Positions 46,301 through 55,154 of a DNA stretch of 64,000 nt are shown piece after piece. The DNA comes from Draconibacterium halophilum (GTDB lineage Bacteria > Bacteroidota > Bacteroidia > Bacteroidales > Prolixibacteraceae): contig NZ_CP048409.1 of NCBI RefSeq assembly GCF_010448835.1, positions 2,674,001-2,738,000 on the forward strand. The letters are read 5' to 3'. The notes below the pieces were generated by a model. It worked only from the letters and a program-made list of their open reading frames with translations, did no database searches and was not told where the DNA came from. Positions within the stretch are counted from its first letter, which is position 1; each line of letters begins with the position of its first letter. Position numbers and translations under genes: made by a program.

Positions 46301-49300
46301 AGCGAAGAGCATTTGGCCTGTGATCTGGAAGACCAGGCAGCTATGGTACAAGCCTTTAGCGACTGGGTAGCAGCACAGGAGTTGGCCCTTAACCTTGGAG
46401 GCGGATGTTCTCCGGTATTGGACAGCGATGCCGATCAGGTAGTACTTAACGACCTTTGTTTAGGCGATACGGTAACAGTAAACTGGACGATCAACGATAA
46501 GTGTATTGACGAGATCCAAGCCAGTGCCATGTTTATGGTATCAGCAGCACCTGCGGTAACTTACGATGCACTACCAGAGAGCGAAGAGCATTTGGCCTGT
46601 GATCTGGAAGACCAGGCAGCTATGGTACAAGCCTTTAGCGACTGGGTAGCAGCACAGGAGTTGGCCCTTAACCTTGGAGGCGGATGTTCTCCGGTATTGG
46701 ACAGCGATGCCGATCAGGTAGTACTTAATGACCTTTGTTTAGGCGATACGGTAACAGTAAACTGGACGATCAACGATAAGTGTATTGACGAGATCCAAGC
46801 CAGTGCCATGTTTATGGTATCAGCAGCACCTGCGGTAACTTACGATGCACTACCAGAGAGCGAAGAGCATTTGGCCTGTGATCTGGAAGACCAGGCAGCT
46901 ATGGTACAAGCCTTTAGCGACTGGGTAGCAGCACAGGAGTTGGCCCTTAACCTTGGAGGCGGATGTTCTCCGGTATTGGACAGCGATGCCGATCAGGTAG
47001 TACTTAACGACCTTTGTTTAGGCGATACGGTAACAGTAAACTGGACGATCAACGATAAGTGTATTGACGAGATCCAAGCCAGTGCCATGTTTATGGTATC
47101 AGCAGCACCTGCGGTAACTTACGATGCACTACCAGAGAGCGAAGAGCATTTAGCCTGTGATCTGGAAGACCAGGCAGCTATGGTACAAGCCTTTAGCGAC
47201 TGGGTAGCAGCACAGGAGTTGGCCCTTAACCTTGGAGGCGGATGTTCTCCGGTATTGGACAGCGATGCCGATCAGGTAGTACTTAATGACCTTTGTTTAG
47301 GCGATACGGTAACAGTAAACTGGACGATCAACGATAAGTGTATTGACGAGATCCAAGCCAGTGCCATGTTTATGGTATCAGCAGCACCTGCGGTAACTTA
47401 CGATGCACTACCAGAGAGCGAAGAGCATTTAGCCTGTGATCTGGAAGACCAGGCAGCTATGGTACAAGCCTTTAGCGACTGGGTAGCAGCACAGGAGTTG
47501 GCCCTTAACCTTGGAGGCGGATGTTCTCCGGTATTGGACAGCGATGCCGATCAGGTAGTACTTAACGACCTTTGTTTAGGCGATACGGTAACAGTAAACT
47601 GGACGATCAACGATAAGTGTATTGACGAGATCCAAGCCAGTGCCATGTTTATGGTATCAGCAGCACCTGCGGTAACTTACGATGCACTACCAGAGAGCGA
47701 AGAGCATTTGGCCTGTGATCTGGAAGACCAGGCAGCTATGGTACAAGCCTTTAGCGACTGGGTAGCAGCACAGGAGTTGGCCCTTAACCTTGGAGGCGGA
47801 TGTTCTCCGGTATTGGACAGCGATGCCGATCAGGTAGTACTTAACGACCTTTGTTTAGGCGATACGGTAACAGTAAACTGGACGATCAACGATAAGTGTA
47901 TTGACGAGATCCAAGCCAGTGCCATGTTTATGGTATCAGCAGCACCTGCGGTAACTTACGATGCACTACCAGAGAGCGAAGAGCATTTAGCCTGTGATCT
48001 GGAAGACCAGGCAGCTATGGTACAAGCCTTTAGCGACTGGGTAGCAGCACAGGAGTTGGCGCTTAACCTTGGAGGCGGATGTTCTCCGGTATTGGACAGC
48101 GATGCCGATCAGGTAGTACTTAACGACCTTTGTTTAGGCGATACGGTAACAGTAAACTGGACGATCAACGATAAGTGTATTGACGAGATCCAAGCCAGTG
48201 CCATGTTTATGGTATCAGCAGCACCTGCGGTAACTTACGATGCACTACCAGAGAGCGAAGAGCATTTGGCCTGTGATCTGGAAGACCAGGCAGCTATGGT
48301 ACAAGCCTTTAGCGACTGGGTAGCAGCACAGGAGTTGGCCCTTAACCTTGGAGGCGGATGTTCTCCGGTATTGGACAGCGATGCCGATCAGGTAGTACTT
48401 AACGACCTTTGTTTAGGCGATACGGTAACAGTAAACTGGACGATCAACGATAAGTGTATTGACGAGATCCAAGCCAGTGCCATGTTTATGGTATCAGCAG
48501 CACCTGCGGTAACTTACGATGCACTACCAGAGAGCGAAGAGCATTTGGCCTGTGATCTGGAAGACCAGGCAGCTATGGTACAAGCCTTTAGCGACTGGGT
48601 AGCAGCACAGGAGTTGGCCCTTAACCTTGGAGGCGGATGTTCTCCGGTATTGGACAGCGATGCCGATCAGGTAGTACTTAACGACCTTTGTTTAGGCGAT
48701 ACGGTAACAGTAAACTGGACGATCAACGATAAGTGTATTGACGAGATCCAAGCCAGTGCCATGTTTATGGTATCAGCAGCACCTGCGGTAACTTACGATG
48801 CACTACCAGAGAGCGAAGAGCATTTGGCCTGTGATCTGGAAGACCAGGCAGCTATGGTACAAGCCTTTAGCGACTGGGTAGCAGCACAGGAGTTGGCCCT
48901 TAACCTTGGAGGCGGATGTTCTCCGGTATTGGACAGCGATGCCGATCAGGTAGTACTTAACGACCTTTGTTTAGGCGATACGGTAACAGTAAACTGGACG
49001 ATCAACGATAAGTGTATTGACGAGATCCAAGCCAGTGCCATGTTTATGGTATCAGCAGCACCTGCGGTAACTTACGATGCACTACCAGAGAGCGAAGAGC
49101 ATTTGGCCTGTGATCTGGAAGACCAGGCAGCTATGGTACAAGCCTTTAGCGACTGGGTAGCAGCACAGGAGTTGGCCCTTAACCTTGGAGGCGGATGTTC
49201 TCCGGTATTGGACAGCGATGCCGATCAGGTAGTACTTAACGACCTTTGTTTAGGCGATACGGTAACAGTAAACTGGACGATCAACGATAAGTGTATTGAC

Positions 49301-51502
49301 GAGATCCAAGCCAGTGCCATGTTTATGGTATCAGCAGCACCTGCGGTAACTTACGATGCACTACCAGAGAGCGAAGAGCATTTAGCCTGTGATCTGGAAG
49401 ACCAGGCAGCTATGGTACAAGCCTTTAGCGACTGGGTAGCAGCACAGGAGTTGGCCCTTAACCTTGGAGGCGGATGTTCTCCGGTATTGGACAGCGATGC
49501 CGATCAGGTAGTACTTAACGACCTTTGTTTAGGCGATACGGTAACAGTAAACTGGACGATCAACGATAAGTGTATTGACGAGATCCAAGCCAGTGCCATG
49601 TTTATGGTATCAGCAGCACCTGCGGTAACTTACGATGCACTACCAGAGAGCGAAGAGCATTTAGCCTGTGATCTGGAAGACCAGGCAGCTATGGTACAAG
49701 CCTTTAGCGACTGGGTAGCAGCACAGGAGTTGGCCCTTAACCTTGGAGGCGGATGTTCTCCGGTATTGGACAGCGATGCCGATCAGGTAGTACTTAACGA
49801 CCTTTGTTTAGGCGATACGGTAACAGTAAACTGGACGATCAACGATAAGTGTATTGACGAGATCCAAGCCAGTGCCATGTTTATGGTATCAGCAGCACCT
49901 GCGGTAACTTACGATGCACTACCAGAGAGCGAAGAGCATTTAGCCTGTGATCTGGAAGACCAGGCAGCTATGGTACAAGCCTTTAGCGACTGGGTAGCAG
50001 CACAGGAGTTGGCCCTTAACCTTGGAGGCGGATGTTCTCCGGTATTGGACAGCGATGCCGATCAGGTAGTACTTAACGACCTTTGTTTAGGCGATACGGT
50101 AACAGTAAACTGGACGATCAACGATAAGTGTATTGACGAGATCGAAGCCAGTGCCATGTTTATGGTTCAGGGAGATCATGAACTTCCGGTTATCAGCACC
50201 GAAGCAGAAGACATGGATCTTGGTTGTAATCCGTTAGAAATTGTACCGCCTGTATTTACTGGTTGGGATAACTGCGACGGAGAATTTGAACCGATAGTAA
50301 ATGTTGTTGGTGGAGCAATTGAACCTGGAACTTGTGACAGAATGATGACTTGGTTTGCTACATATTCTGATGATTGCGGCAATGAAGCTGAAATTGTAAG
50401 TGTAACTTATACATGGAAAGTAGATGAAATGCCACCTATGATTTACGCACAGGAAGATTCAGTAATTTGCGAAGGAGATATAGTTCCAATGATGCTTATG
50501 GCTACGTGGACAGACAACTGCGCAGCTGGAGGTGACCTTTGGGCAGAAGCAGAACTTTACAGTGTGACATATTGCGACAGTATTTTTGCATATCCGTTCT
50601 ATGTAATGGATGATTGCGAGAATGAAGCAATGGATACCGTATTTATCAGAAAAGGAATGGATAAATACGAAAACTGTGAGACTGCGTTTGCTAAGTTGGA
50701 TAATGAGAATGCCCATTGTTTCATTGGCGATTATAATTTTAATCGTTGGGGATGGACCAATCTCATAACCGAAGGAGAATATGATCTTCCTTACTATGCA
50801 GGTGCTGGCCAATGTGATATCAGTAACGGTGTTTTGGTTGGAAATGTACATGTTACCTTTATGAATGGTAATGTAAGCGTAGAATACCAGATGCTGGAAG
50901 GATATGTATTGAGTGAGGCTCATGTGTATGTCGGTTGTGACCCATATCCGGTGAAAAATAAAAAGCCCACTGTTGCTCCTGGACAGTTTACCTACAATTC
51001 AGGAGATCTTGATCATTCAACAGGAATTACAGTCAACTTTACCGATGTTACTACAGATCAGGTTTACATCATTGTACATGGCGTTACTTGTGAAGAAGTT
51101 TGCAGATGCAGTGAACGTCCGGGTGTAGATGATGGTGCTGTATTTGACTACAACGAAACCATTGAATGTTCTGATGAAGAAACCAGCAACTCGAAAGGCA
51201 AGAAAAAAACTGTTGTTACAGGTATTAATGACTTTACAGTTTCAGAATTGAATGTATTCCCTAATCCATTCGATGAAGTCGTAAACTTCGAGTTTGTACC
51301 TGCAATTAGTGGTCATGCCGTTCTTGAAATTCACAATATGCTTGGACAACGGGTTGTCAGATTACTGGACAAGCCAGTTGAAGCAGGTGAATTGCAGCGC
51401 GTAGAATTCAGACCTGAAACAGAAATTTCAGGAATGTACCTCTACAAACTGGATATTGACGGAGATATCCGTATTGGAAAAATTATTTACCGAAACAAAT
51501 GA
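43367..51502 (+). CDS. giant SprB-like T9SS adhesin with sixteen 93-residue repeats
   Basis: This is a 2711-residue protein with a long signal peptide ending near SYGQ (an in-frame ATG at 43397 gives a more usual length). Residues about 50-500 form an N-terminal region typical of large Bacteroidota surface proteins (NTNGDTPEGTDDWFY). Two SprB repeats follow at about 509-585 and 595-690 (CEVIGDSIECFGANDG). A divergent module lies at 690-778, then sixteen tandem modules at 779-2266, and two further HYR-like cysteine modules. A C-terminal T9SS type A sorting domain begins LNVFPNPFDEVVNFEF. SprB is the gliding adhesin of Flavobacterium; here adhesion or matrix function is inferred. Confidence 0.88.
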   Translation: MKNYYVELTTMNNYLLSVLKKWLFRCWCSTIMVMLFAIITPFGSYGQIVTQDEAVKANFGVDADVYANQLRVNTNGDTPEGTDDWFYSSDFLGPGLGIIDQSDAATLETLIKNDNNYSFERRMSKARNTTWNGNRWIDAVYFRDNNSQQNNTDASVFYTGSNKNADNPSTWNVGPGGTPQKNDLVDIMGHLRRDSDGNVWGMGAFTTISSDGNSHADFEFFRNNTDFVGGALTNTGNDGGHTAWTFVDGSVATAGDLIVTIDFENGGTSPSAGVRLWMSEADFLALQNDASGVDFIMTGAFDSGEGAEGFGYAGINVPDGASATAWAIINTDDDILGAPWGSLEGPKATWYEDIKQLQYAEFAINLTALGIDAFGGTDPCNKTLGSLFVKTRSSSSFTAELKDFGGPFLFGWDLETGIAVHDLSECLEEASEAYNVKLTDALDSTYGGTITYHLSESDANDLTGIITDSASYSIPEGDMPKTIWARSSTEDGECFAVDSFVVDFYPTPVCQVNVTDATYIGANDGTATAVIVNETTPGEYYYTWSKITPGDTTILSETTASIDGLEAPARYKVDIVDGNGCTTTCENDIVEQASAPTCEVIGDSIECFGANDGMVVAVITPAENSQTPYTILWTELSDPSDTLRFVQTNELTDTLKNVGPGRYFAEIWDAVDPNSTICNDTVKEAPENPVAVTCSDLTLESCLDQNTVDGHLSNWLDTVFTVDPGTEPMVTVYKVEDTVYDLATIKAMTLDACGDAMTVRMIVSDFCGLVDSCDATFMVSAAPAVTYDALPESEEHLACDLEDQAAMVQAFSDWVAAQELALNLGGGCSPVLDSDADQVVLNDLCLGDTVTVNWTINDKCIDEIQASAMFMVSAAPAVTYDALPESEEHLACDLEDQAAMVQAFSDWVAAQELALNLGGGCSPVLDSDADQVVLNDLCLGDTVTVNWTINDKCIDEIQASAMFMVSAAPAVTYDALPESEEHLACDLEDQAAMVQAFSDWVAAQELALNLGGGCSPVLDSDADQVVLNDLCLGDTVTVNWTINDKCIDEIQASAMFMVSAAPAVTYDALPESEEHLACDLEDQAAMVQAFSDWVAAQELALNLGGGCSPVLDSDADQVVLNDLCLGDTVTVNWTINDKCIDEIQASAMFMVSAAPAVTYDALPESEEHLACDLEDQAAMVQAFSDWVAAQELALNLGGGCSPVLDSDADQVVLNDLCLGDTVTVNWTINDKCIDEIQASAMFMVSAAPAVTYDALPESEEHLACDLEDQAAMVQAFSDWVAAQELALNLGGGCSPVLDSDADQVVLNDLCLGDTVTVNWTINDKCIDEIQASAMFMVSAAPAVTYDALPESEEHLACDLEDQAAMVQAFSDWVAAQELALNLGGGCSPVLDSDADQVVLNDLCLGDTVTVNWTINDKCIDEIQASAMFMVSAAPAVTYDALPESEEHLACDLEDQAAMVQAFSDWVAAQELALNLGGGCSPVLDSDADQVVLNDLCLGDTVTVNWTINDKCIDEIQASAMFMVSAAPAVTYDALPESEEHLACDLEDQAAMVQAFSDWVAAQELALNLGGGCSPVLDSDADQVVLNDLCLGDTVTVNWTINDKCIDEIQASAMFMVSAAPAVTYDALPESEEHLACDLEDQAAMVQAFSDWVAAQELALNLGGGCSPVLDSDADQVVLNDLCLGDTVTVNWTINDKCIDEIQASAMFMVSAAPAVTYDALPESEEHLACDLEDQAAMVQAFSDWVAAQELALNLGGGCSPVLDSDADQVVLNDLCLGDTVTVNWTINDKCIDEIQASAMFMVSAAPAVTYDALPESEEHLACDLEDQAAMVQAFSDWVAAQELALNLGGGCSPVLDSDADQVVLNDLCLGDTVTVNWTINDKCIDEIQASAMFMVSAAPAVTYDALPESEEHLACDLEDQAAMVQAFSDWVAAQELALNLGGGCSPVLDSDADQVVLNDLCLGDTVTVNWTINDKCIDEIQASAMFMVSAAPAVTYDALPESEEHLACDLEDQAAMVQAFSDWVAAQELALNLGGGCSPVLDSDADQVVLNDLCLGDTVTVNWTINDKCIDEIQASAMFMVSAAPAVTYDALPESEEHLACDLEDQAAMVQAFSDWVAAQELALNLGGGCSPVLDSDADQVVLNDLCLGDTVTVNWTINDKCIDEIQASAMFMVSAAPAVTYDALPESEEHLACDLEDQAAMVQAFSDWVAAQELALNLGGGCSPVLDSDADQVVLNDLCLGDTVTVNWTINDKCIDEIEASAMFMVQGDHELPVISTEAEDMDLGCNPLEIVPPVFTGWDNCDGEFEPIVNVVGGAIEPGTCDRMMTWFATYSDDCGNEAEIVSVTYTWKVDEMPPMIYAQEDSVICEGDIVPMMLMATWTDNCAAGGDLWAEAELYSVTYCDSIFAYPFYVMDDCENEAMDTVFIRKGMDKYENCETAFAKLDNENAHCFIGDYNFNRWGWTNLITEGEYDLPYYAGAGQCDISNGVLVGNVHVTFMNGNVSVEYQMLEGYVLSEAHVYVGCDPYPVKNKKPTVAPGQFTYNSGDLDHSTGITVNFTDVTTDQVYIIVHGVTCEEVCRCSERPGVDDGAVFDYNETIECSDEETSNSKGKKKTVVTGINDFTVSELNVFPNPFDEVVNFEFVPAISGHAVLEIHNMLGQRVVRLLDKPVEAGELQRVEFRPETEISGMYLYKLDIDGDIRIGKIIYRNK
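45701..50164 (+). repeat. 16 tandem copies of a 279-bp module, nearly identical in DNA
   Basis: The span is exactly 16 x 279 bp. Each unit encodes 93 residues with four cysteines (HLACDLED, GGCSPVLDS, LNDLCLGD, NDKCIDEI). All copies are identical in protein except one Q-to-E change in the last. DNA differences are limited to silent CATTTGGCC/CATTTAGCC, AAC/AAT, one GCC/GCG and the final CAA/GAA. Confidence 0.97.
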
Positions 51503-51583
51503 TAAATACTTTTTCAGAATCAATAAATTACAACTTTACTGAAAACAGTAATTGATTTCGGGAGGTTCTACTAAAAGTAAGAT

Positions 51584-51614
51584 GAGAGGCTAGCTCAGAG
51601 GAGCAGCCTCTTTT
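51584..51614 (+). terminator. terminator after the adhesin
   Basis: Hairpin AGAGGCTAGCTC-agag-GAGCAGCCTCT with bulged bases, followed by TTTTCTTTT. Confidence 0.65.
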
Positions 51615-51652
51615 CTTTTGTATTAATGTGAAATAGAATTTTGATGAATTAT

Positions 51653-54184
51653 TTAGTTGCGCTTATTTTTCACTCCCCGTAATGGCTCAGCTTCCAGTGG
51701 ATTATCAGGCCAGTGGTGTTTGGGGTATCGTGCTTTCAATTCTTTTTTTACTTCAAAATAGGTGTTATTCCAAAAGCTTTTAAGATCGTTGGTAACCTGC
51801 ACCGGTTTAAATCCCGGCGATAAAAGATGAAGTAGCACTTTTACATTTCCATTGTTTACGGTTGGTGTTTCGAGTAAGCCAAATACTTCCTGCAAACGAA
51901 CTTCCAAAATCGGTGCTTCGCCTGCCTGTCCATATTTAAGTTTGATATTCGATCCGCTGGGTACTTGTAGTCGCTCCGGTGCAAGCTTGTCCAGTAATTG
52001 TTGCAGGTTGTAATTCAAATGATGTTGAAGCACCTTTTTAAGATCGATCTTTTTCAAATCTTCCGGTTTTTTTATATCGGCCAGATAAGGAGACAGCCAA
52101 TCATTATTAGTGGATAGCAGGAGGTTTGTACTAACATCGGGCCATTCATGGTTTTTATCCCAGATCCTTAAACTGTTGATCCTGTTTTGCCATTGCTCCA
52201 CTTCCTGATTAAAATTAAGCAACCAGGCACCTTCCTTTTTTATGGCATCAGAAATCGCCTTTATTTTTTGATCAATATTATAATCCTGCAATGGTTTTTG
52301 TTGAAGGATTATGCTTCCGATTCGTAATTCGGAAAAGGCAGAAAAGCCACCTCTTTTTGTATCCCAGTTAATGGATTCCACCGATTTTACCATCGGCGCA
52401 AGATCGCGCGGATTTAACGGTGAGGCTAAAAATATCCGGCCAACGCCATCGCGGGCATTTACACTTGCGATTGACAACCATTCTTCGTGTGCAAGATCGT
52501 CTTCGTGCCCGGCGGCAGCTATATTCCCATTAGCCAGTTTGAACTGCGCATTATTACCGGGTGTGGCGTGTGCAATGCGCTCCGGATAGGCATAAGCCAG
52601 CAGTAAACCTGTTTCAAAGGGATCAGTTGGAGAGTTGTCTTCAACAACACTTAGCATCTTCTGATACTGCGCTGAAATTTTGGCGATATGTTTTAGTCGT
52701 TTGTTTTTTAAACTTCCGGTGCGGTAACGGCGCAAGGCTTCGATTCGTAGATTGATGTCGATTCCTGCATCCCGGTTCAACGGATCTCGTTCTTCTAAAA
52801 TGGCCGCAATATCGCATGCTAAAGCTGTAAGGTCATTGTTTTGTGCCAAAAGTAACATGTGCGCCAGGCGTGGGTGGCAAGGTAACTGATGAATAGCCTT
52901 CCCGTGTTCTGTAATTTTACCATTTTCAATTGCCTCCAGCTGCTCAAGTAATTCGTTGGCTTGCAAAACATGACCCTTTGGTGGAGGAGTTAGCCAGGTA
53001 AGTTTGATGATATCATCAACACCCCATTTTGCCATTTCCAGTGCCAGAGAGGCCAGGTCTGCTTCTTCAATTTCAGGTGTTCGGTGTTTATTTAAGCGGT
53101 GATGTGTTGCTTTGCTCCACATGCGGTAACAAACACCGGGGCCAAGTCGTCCTGCCCGTCCGGCCCTTTGGTCGGCCGAATCATTAGTGATTTCCACCGT
53201 TTCGAGGCGCGACAAACCTGTGTTTGGATTAAATTTAAGTGTTCGGCTAAATCCACAGTCAACAACAACTTTTACACCTTCAATGGTTAAACTGGTTTCG
53301 GCGATGGTAGTTGCCAGGATGATTTTTCTTCGCCCTTCGCGGCTGGGCATAATCGCTGCAAATTGTTTTTGTGGCGGAAGCTGTCCGTAAAGCGGATGAA
53401 TGGCAATTCCCTTGTGTTTGCTTCGTAAAATGGCCTCTGTGTTTTTTATTTCTGCTTCGCCGGGCAGAAATACCAAAATGTCGCCTTCGTTTTTGGCAAC
53501 TGCTTTTGAAACAACACGACTTGTCAGCTCAGGAAGAAGTTTCAGGTCGTTATCGCCTTCATAATGAATATCAACAGGGTATTGGCGTCCTTCGCTAACT
53601 ACCGACGGTGCTTTTAGTAATTGTGTGAGTTGCGGCATGTTGAGTGTGGCTGACATAATCATGATTCGCAGATCGGGACGCAAAATTTGCTGCGCCTCGT
53701 GCGAAAGAGCTAAAGCAACATCGGCAAACAAACTCCGTTCGTGAAATTCATCGAAAATTACCATGCCAACTCCTTCCAGCGCATTATCATTTTGTAGCAT
53801 GCGAGTGAGAATTCCTTCGGTAACCACTTCAAGTTGTGTGGTTTTGCTCACACAACTATCAAAACGAATGCGGTAACCAACGCGTTTACCAACCTGTTCG
53901 CCTAAAAGTTCGGCCAGCCGGTTTGCAATGCTTCGTGCAGCCAAACGCCGTGGTTCAAGCATTATGATCTTCTGGCCATTCAACCATTTTTCATCAAGCA
54001 AAACAAGTGGTATAACAGTGCTTTTCCCTGCACCCGGAGGAGCGTGAACGATTAAGGTATTTTCCTTTTGCAGGTGTTGTTTTACCTCGCCGATTACTTC
54101 AACGATAGGTAAATTTGTATTATGTGGATTGAAACTCAATTTCTCAGATTTAGAATGCAAAAGTAGGGCGTTTTTATAAAACAA
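51653..54184 (-). CDS. hrpB: ATP-dependent helicase HrpB (DEAH family)
   Basis: This 843-residue RNA helicase-like protein has Walker A PPGAGKSTVIPLVLL, a DEFH box (VIFDEFHERSLF), SATLN, TTIAETSLTIEGV, QRAGRAGRLGPGVCYRMW and an HrpB C-terminal domain. The first 15 residues look unconserved, and a TTG at 54139 (then SFNPHNTNLPIVEVIG) may be the true start. The role of HrpB in bacteria is unclear. It follows exonuclease III on the same strand beyond a terminator. Confidence 0.93.
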   Translation of the reverse strand: MFYKNALLLHSKSEKLSFNPHNTNLPIVEVIGEVKQHLQKENTLIVHAPPGAGKSTVIPLVLLDEKWLNGQKIIMLEPRRLAARSIANRLAELLGEQVGKRVGYRIRFDSCVSKTTQLEVVTEGILTRMLQNDNALEGVGMVIFDEFHERSLFADVALALSHEAQQILRPDLRIMIMSATLNMPQLTQLLKAPSVVSEGRQYPVDIHYEGDNDLKLLPELTSRVVSKAVAKNEGDILVFLPGEAEIKNTEAILRSKHKGIAIHPLYGQLPPQKQFAAIMPSREGRRKIILATTIAETSLTIEGVKVVVDCGFSRTLKFNPNTGLSRLETVEITNDSADQRAGRAGRLGPGVCYRMWSKATHHRLNKHRTPEIEEADLASLALEMAKWGVDDIIKLTWLTPPPKGHVLQANELLEQLEAIENGKITEHGKAIHQLPCHPRLAHMLLLAQNNDLTALACDIAAILEERDPLNRDAGIDINLRIEALRRYRTGSLKNKRLKHIAKISAQYQKMLSVVEDNSPTDPFETGLLLAYAYPERIAHATPGNNAQFKLANGNIAAAGHEDDLAHEEWLSIASVNARDGVGRIFLASPLNPRDLAPMVKSVESINWDTKRGGFSAFSELRIGSIILQQKPLQDYNIDQKIKAISDAIKKEGAWLLNFNQEVEQWQNRINSLRIWDKNHEWPDVSTNLLLSTNNDWLSPYLADIKKPEDLKKIDLKKVLQHHLNYNLQQLLDKLAPERLQVPSGSNIKLKYGQAGEAPILEVRLQEVFGLLETPTVNNGNVKVLLHLLSPGFKPVQVTNDLKSFWNNTYFEVKKELKARYPKHHWPDNPLEAEPLRGVKNKRN

Positions 54185-54212
54185 CAGCGGATGAATTGAA
54201 ACTCATCCGCTG
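54178..54212 (-). terminator. terminator after exonuclease III
   Basis: CAGCGGATGA and TCATCCGCTG form a perfect 10-bp stem. On the minus strand TTGTTTTAT follows. It overlaps the first base of the hrpB frame as read from 54184. Confidence 0.65.
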
Positions 54213-54234
54213 AAAGTATTTTATGTTTTGCTAA

Positions 54235-55002
54235 TTAAACGGCAATTTCTATCCCAACCGGACAATGGTCGGAGCCCATAACTTCGTTCAAAATGTATGC
54301 TTTTTGTACGTTCGGAATAAAGCTTTCAGAAACGAGGAAATAATCGATTCTCCAGCCTACATTCTTTCCGCGTGCTCCGGCTCGGTAACTCCACCACGAA
54401 TATTTATCGGTAACATCGGGGTAAAAATGTCGGAAAGTATCCAGCAGTCCTCCTTGCGTAAATCGATCCATTCCATCAATTTCCTGCTGCATAAAACCTG
54501 CCGATTTATTGTAGTTTGGTTTTGGTCGTGCCAGATCGATAGGGCGGTGAGCCACGTTAAAATCGCCACAAATTATAACCGGTTTGCGTTTTTCCAGTTC
54601 TTTTAGGTAATTGAAAAATGTCAGATCCCATTCCTGACGATAATCTAAACGTTTTAGTGCGCTGCCGGAGTTGGGTACATAAACATTTATCAAATAAAAA
54701 CTTTCATATTCCAGGCACAATACACGGCCTTCTGTATCGTGTATGTCAATTCCCATATCGCGCGAAACGCTTATCGGTTCTGTTTTTGTTAAGATAGCTG
54801 TTCCGGAATAGCCTTTCTTTTCTGCAGAGTTCGAATAAATATGGTAATCGTTTATGGGAGCCAATGTCTCAGCCACCTGATCATCTTGTGCTTTCGTTTC
54901 CTGCAGGCAAAGTATGTCGGCATCCAGTAGTTTAAAATCTTCAAAAAAATTCTTTTTGGCAACGGCACGTATTCCGTTAACATTCCATGATATGAGTTTC
55001 AT
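54235..55002 (-). CDS. xth: exodeoxyribonuclease III
   Basis: This 255-residue AP endonuclease/3'-5' exonuclease has ISWNVNGIRA, CLQETKAQ, NVYVPNSGS, CGDFNVAHRPIDLARPK, GWRIDYFLVS and a C-terminal SDHCPVGIEI with the catalytic His. It repairs abasic sites. Length and start (MKLISWNVNG) are normal. Confidence 0.96.
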   Translation of the reverse strand: MKLISWNVNGIRAVAKKNFFEDFKLLDADILCLQETKAQDDQVAETLAPINDYHIYSNSAEKKGYSGTAILTKTEPISVSRDMGIDIHDTEGRVLCLEYESFYLINVYVPNSGSALKRLDYRQEWDLTFFNYLKELEKRKPVIICGDFNVAHRPIDLARPKPNYNKSAGFMQQEIDGMDRFTQGGLLDTFRHFYPDVTDKYSWWSYRAGARGKNVGWRIDYFLVSESFIPNVQKAYILNEVMGSDHCPVGIEIAV

Positions 55003-55078
55003 CTGAAGTTGTATTTTTATTTTTGGTGAAAATAATAATTACAGATGAGTTGAGGAAGCGATCACTGAAATGGAAATA

Positions 55079-55106
55079 AAAAGCCCGGACAAAAGTCCAG
55101 GCTCAA
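55079..55106 (-). terminator. terminator of the FadL-type gene
   Basis: On the minus strand AGCCTGGAC-tttt-GTCCGGGCT (one G-U pair) followed by TTTTTATTT. Confidence 0.75.
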
Positions 55107-55154
55107 AATATGATGTTTTTGAAATTTTTGGAGTATCTAATTCGAATTATCCGT

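Noticed and set aside
45701..50164. Repeat array as a pure assembly duplication
   Set aside because: Silent differences between copies (AAC/AAT, TTG/TTA, one GCG, the final GAA) are distributed non-randomly, which a simple assembly loop would not produce. The exact copy number still needs long reads.
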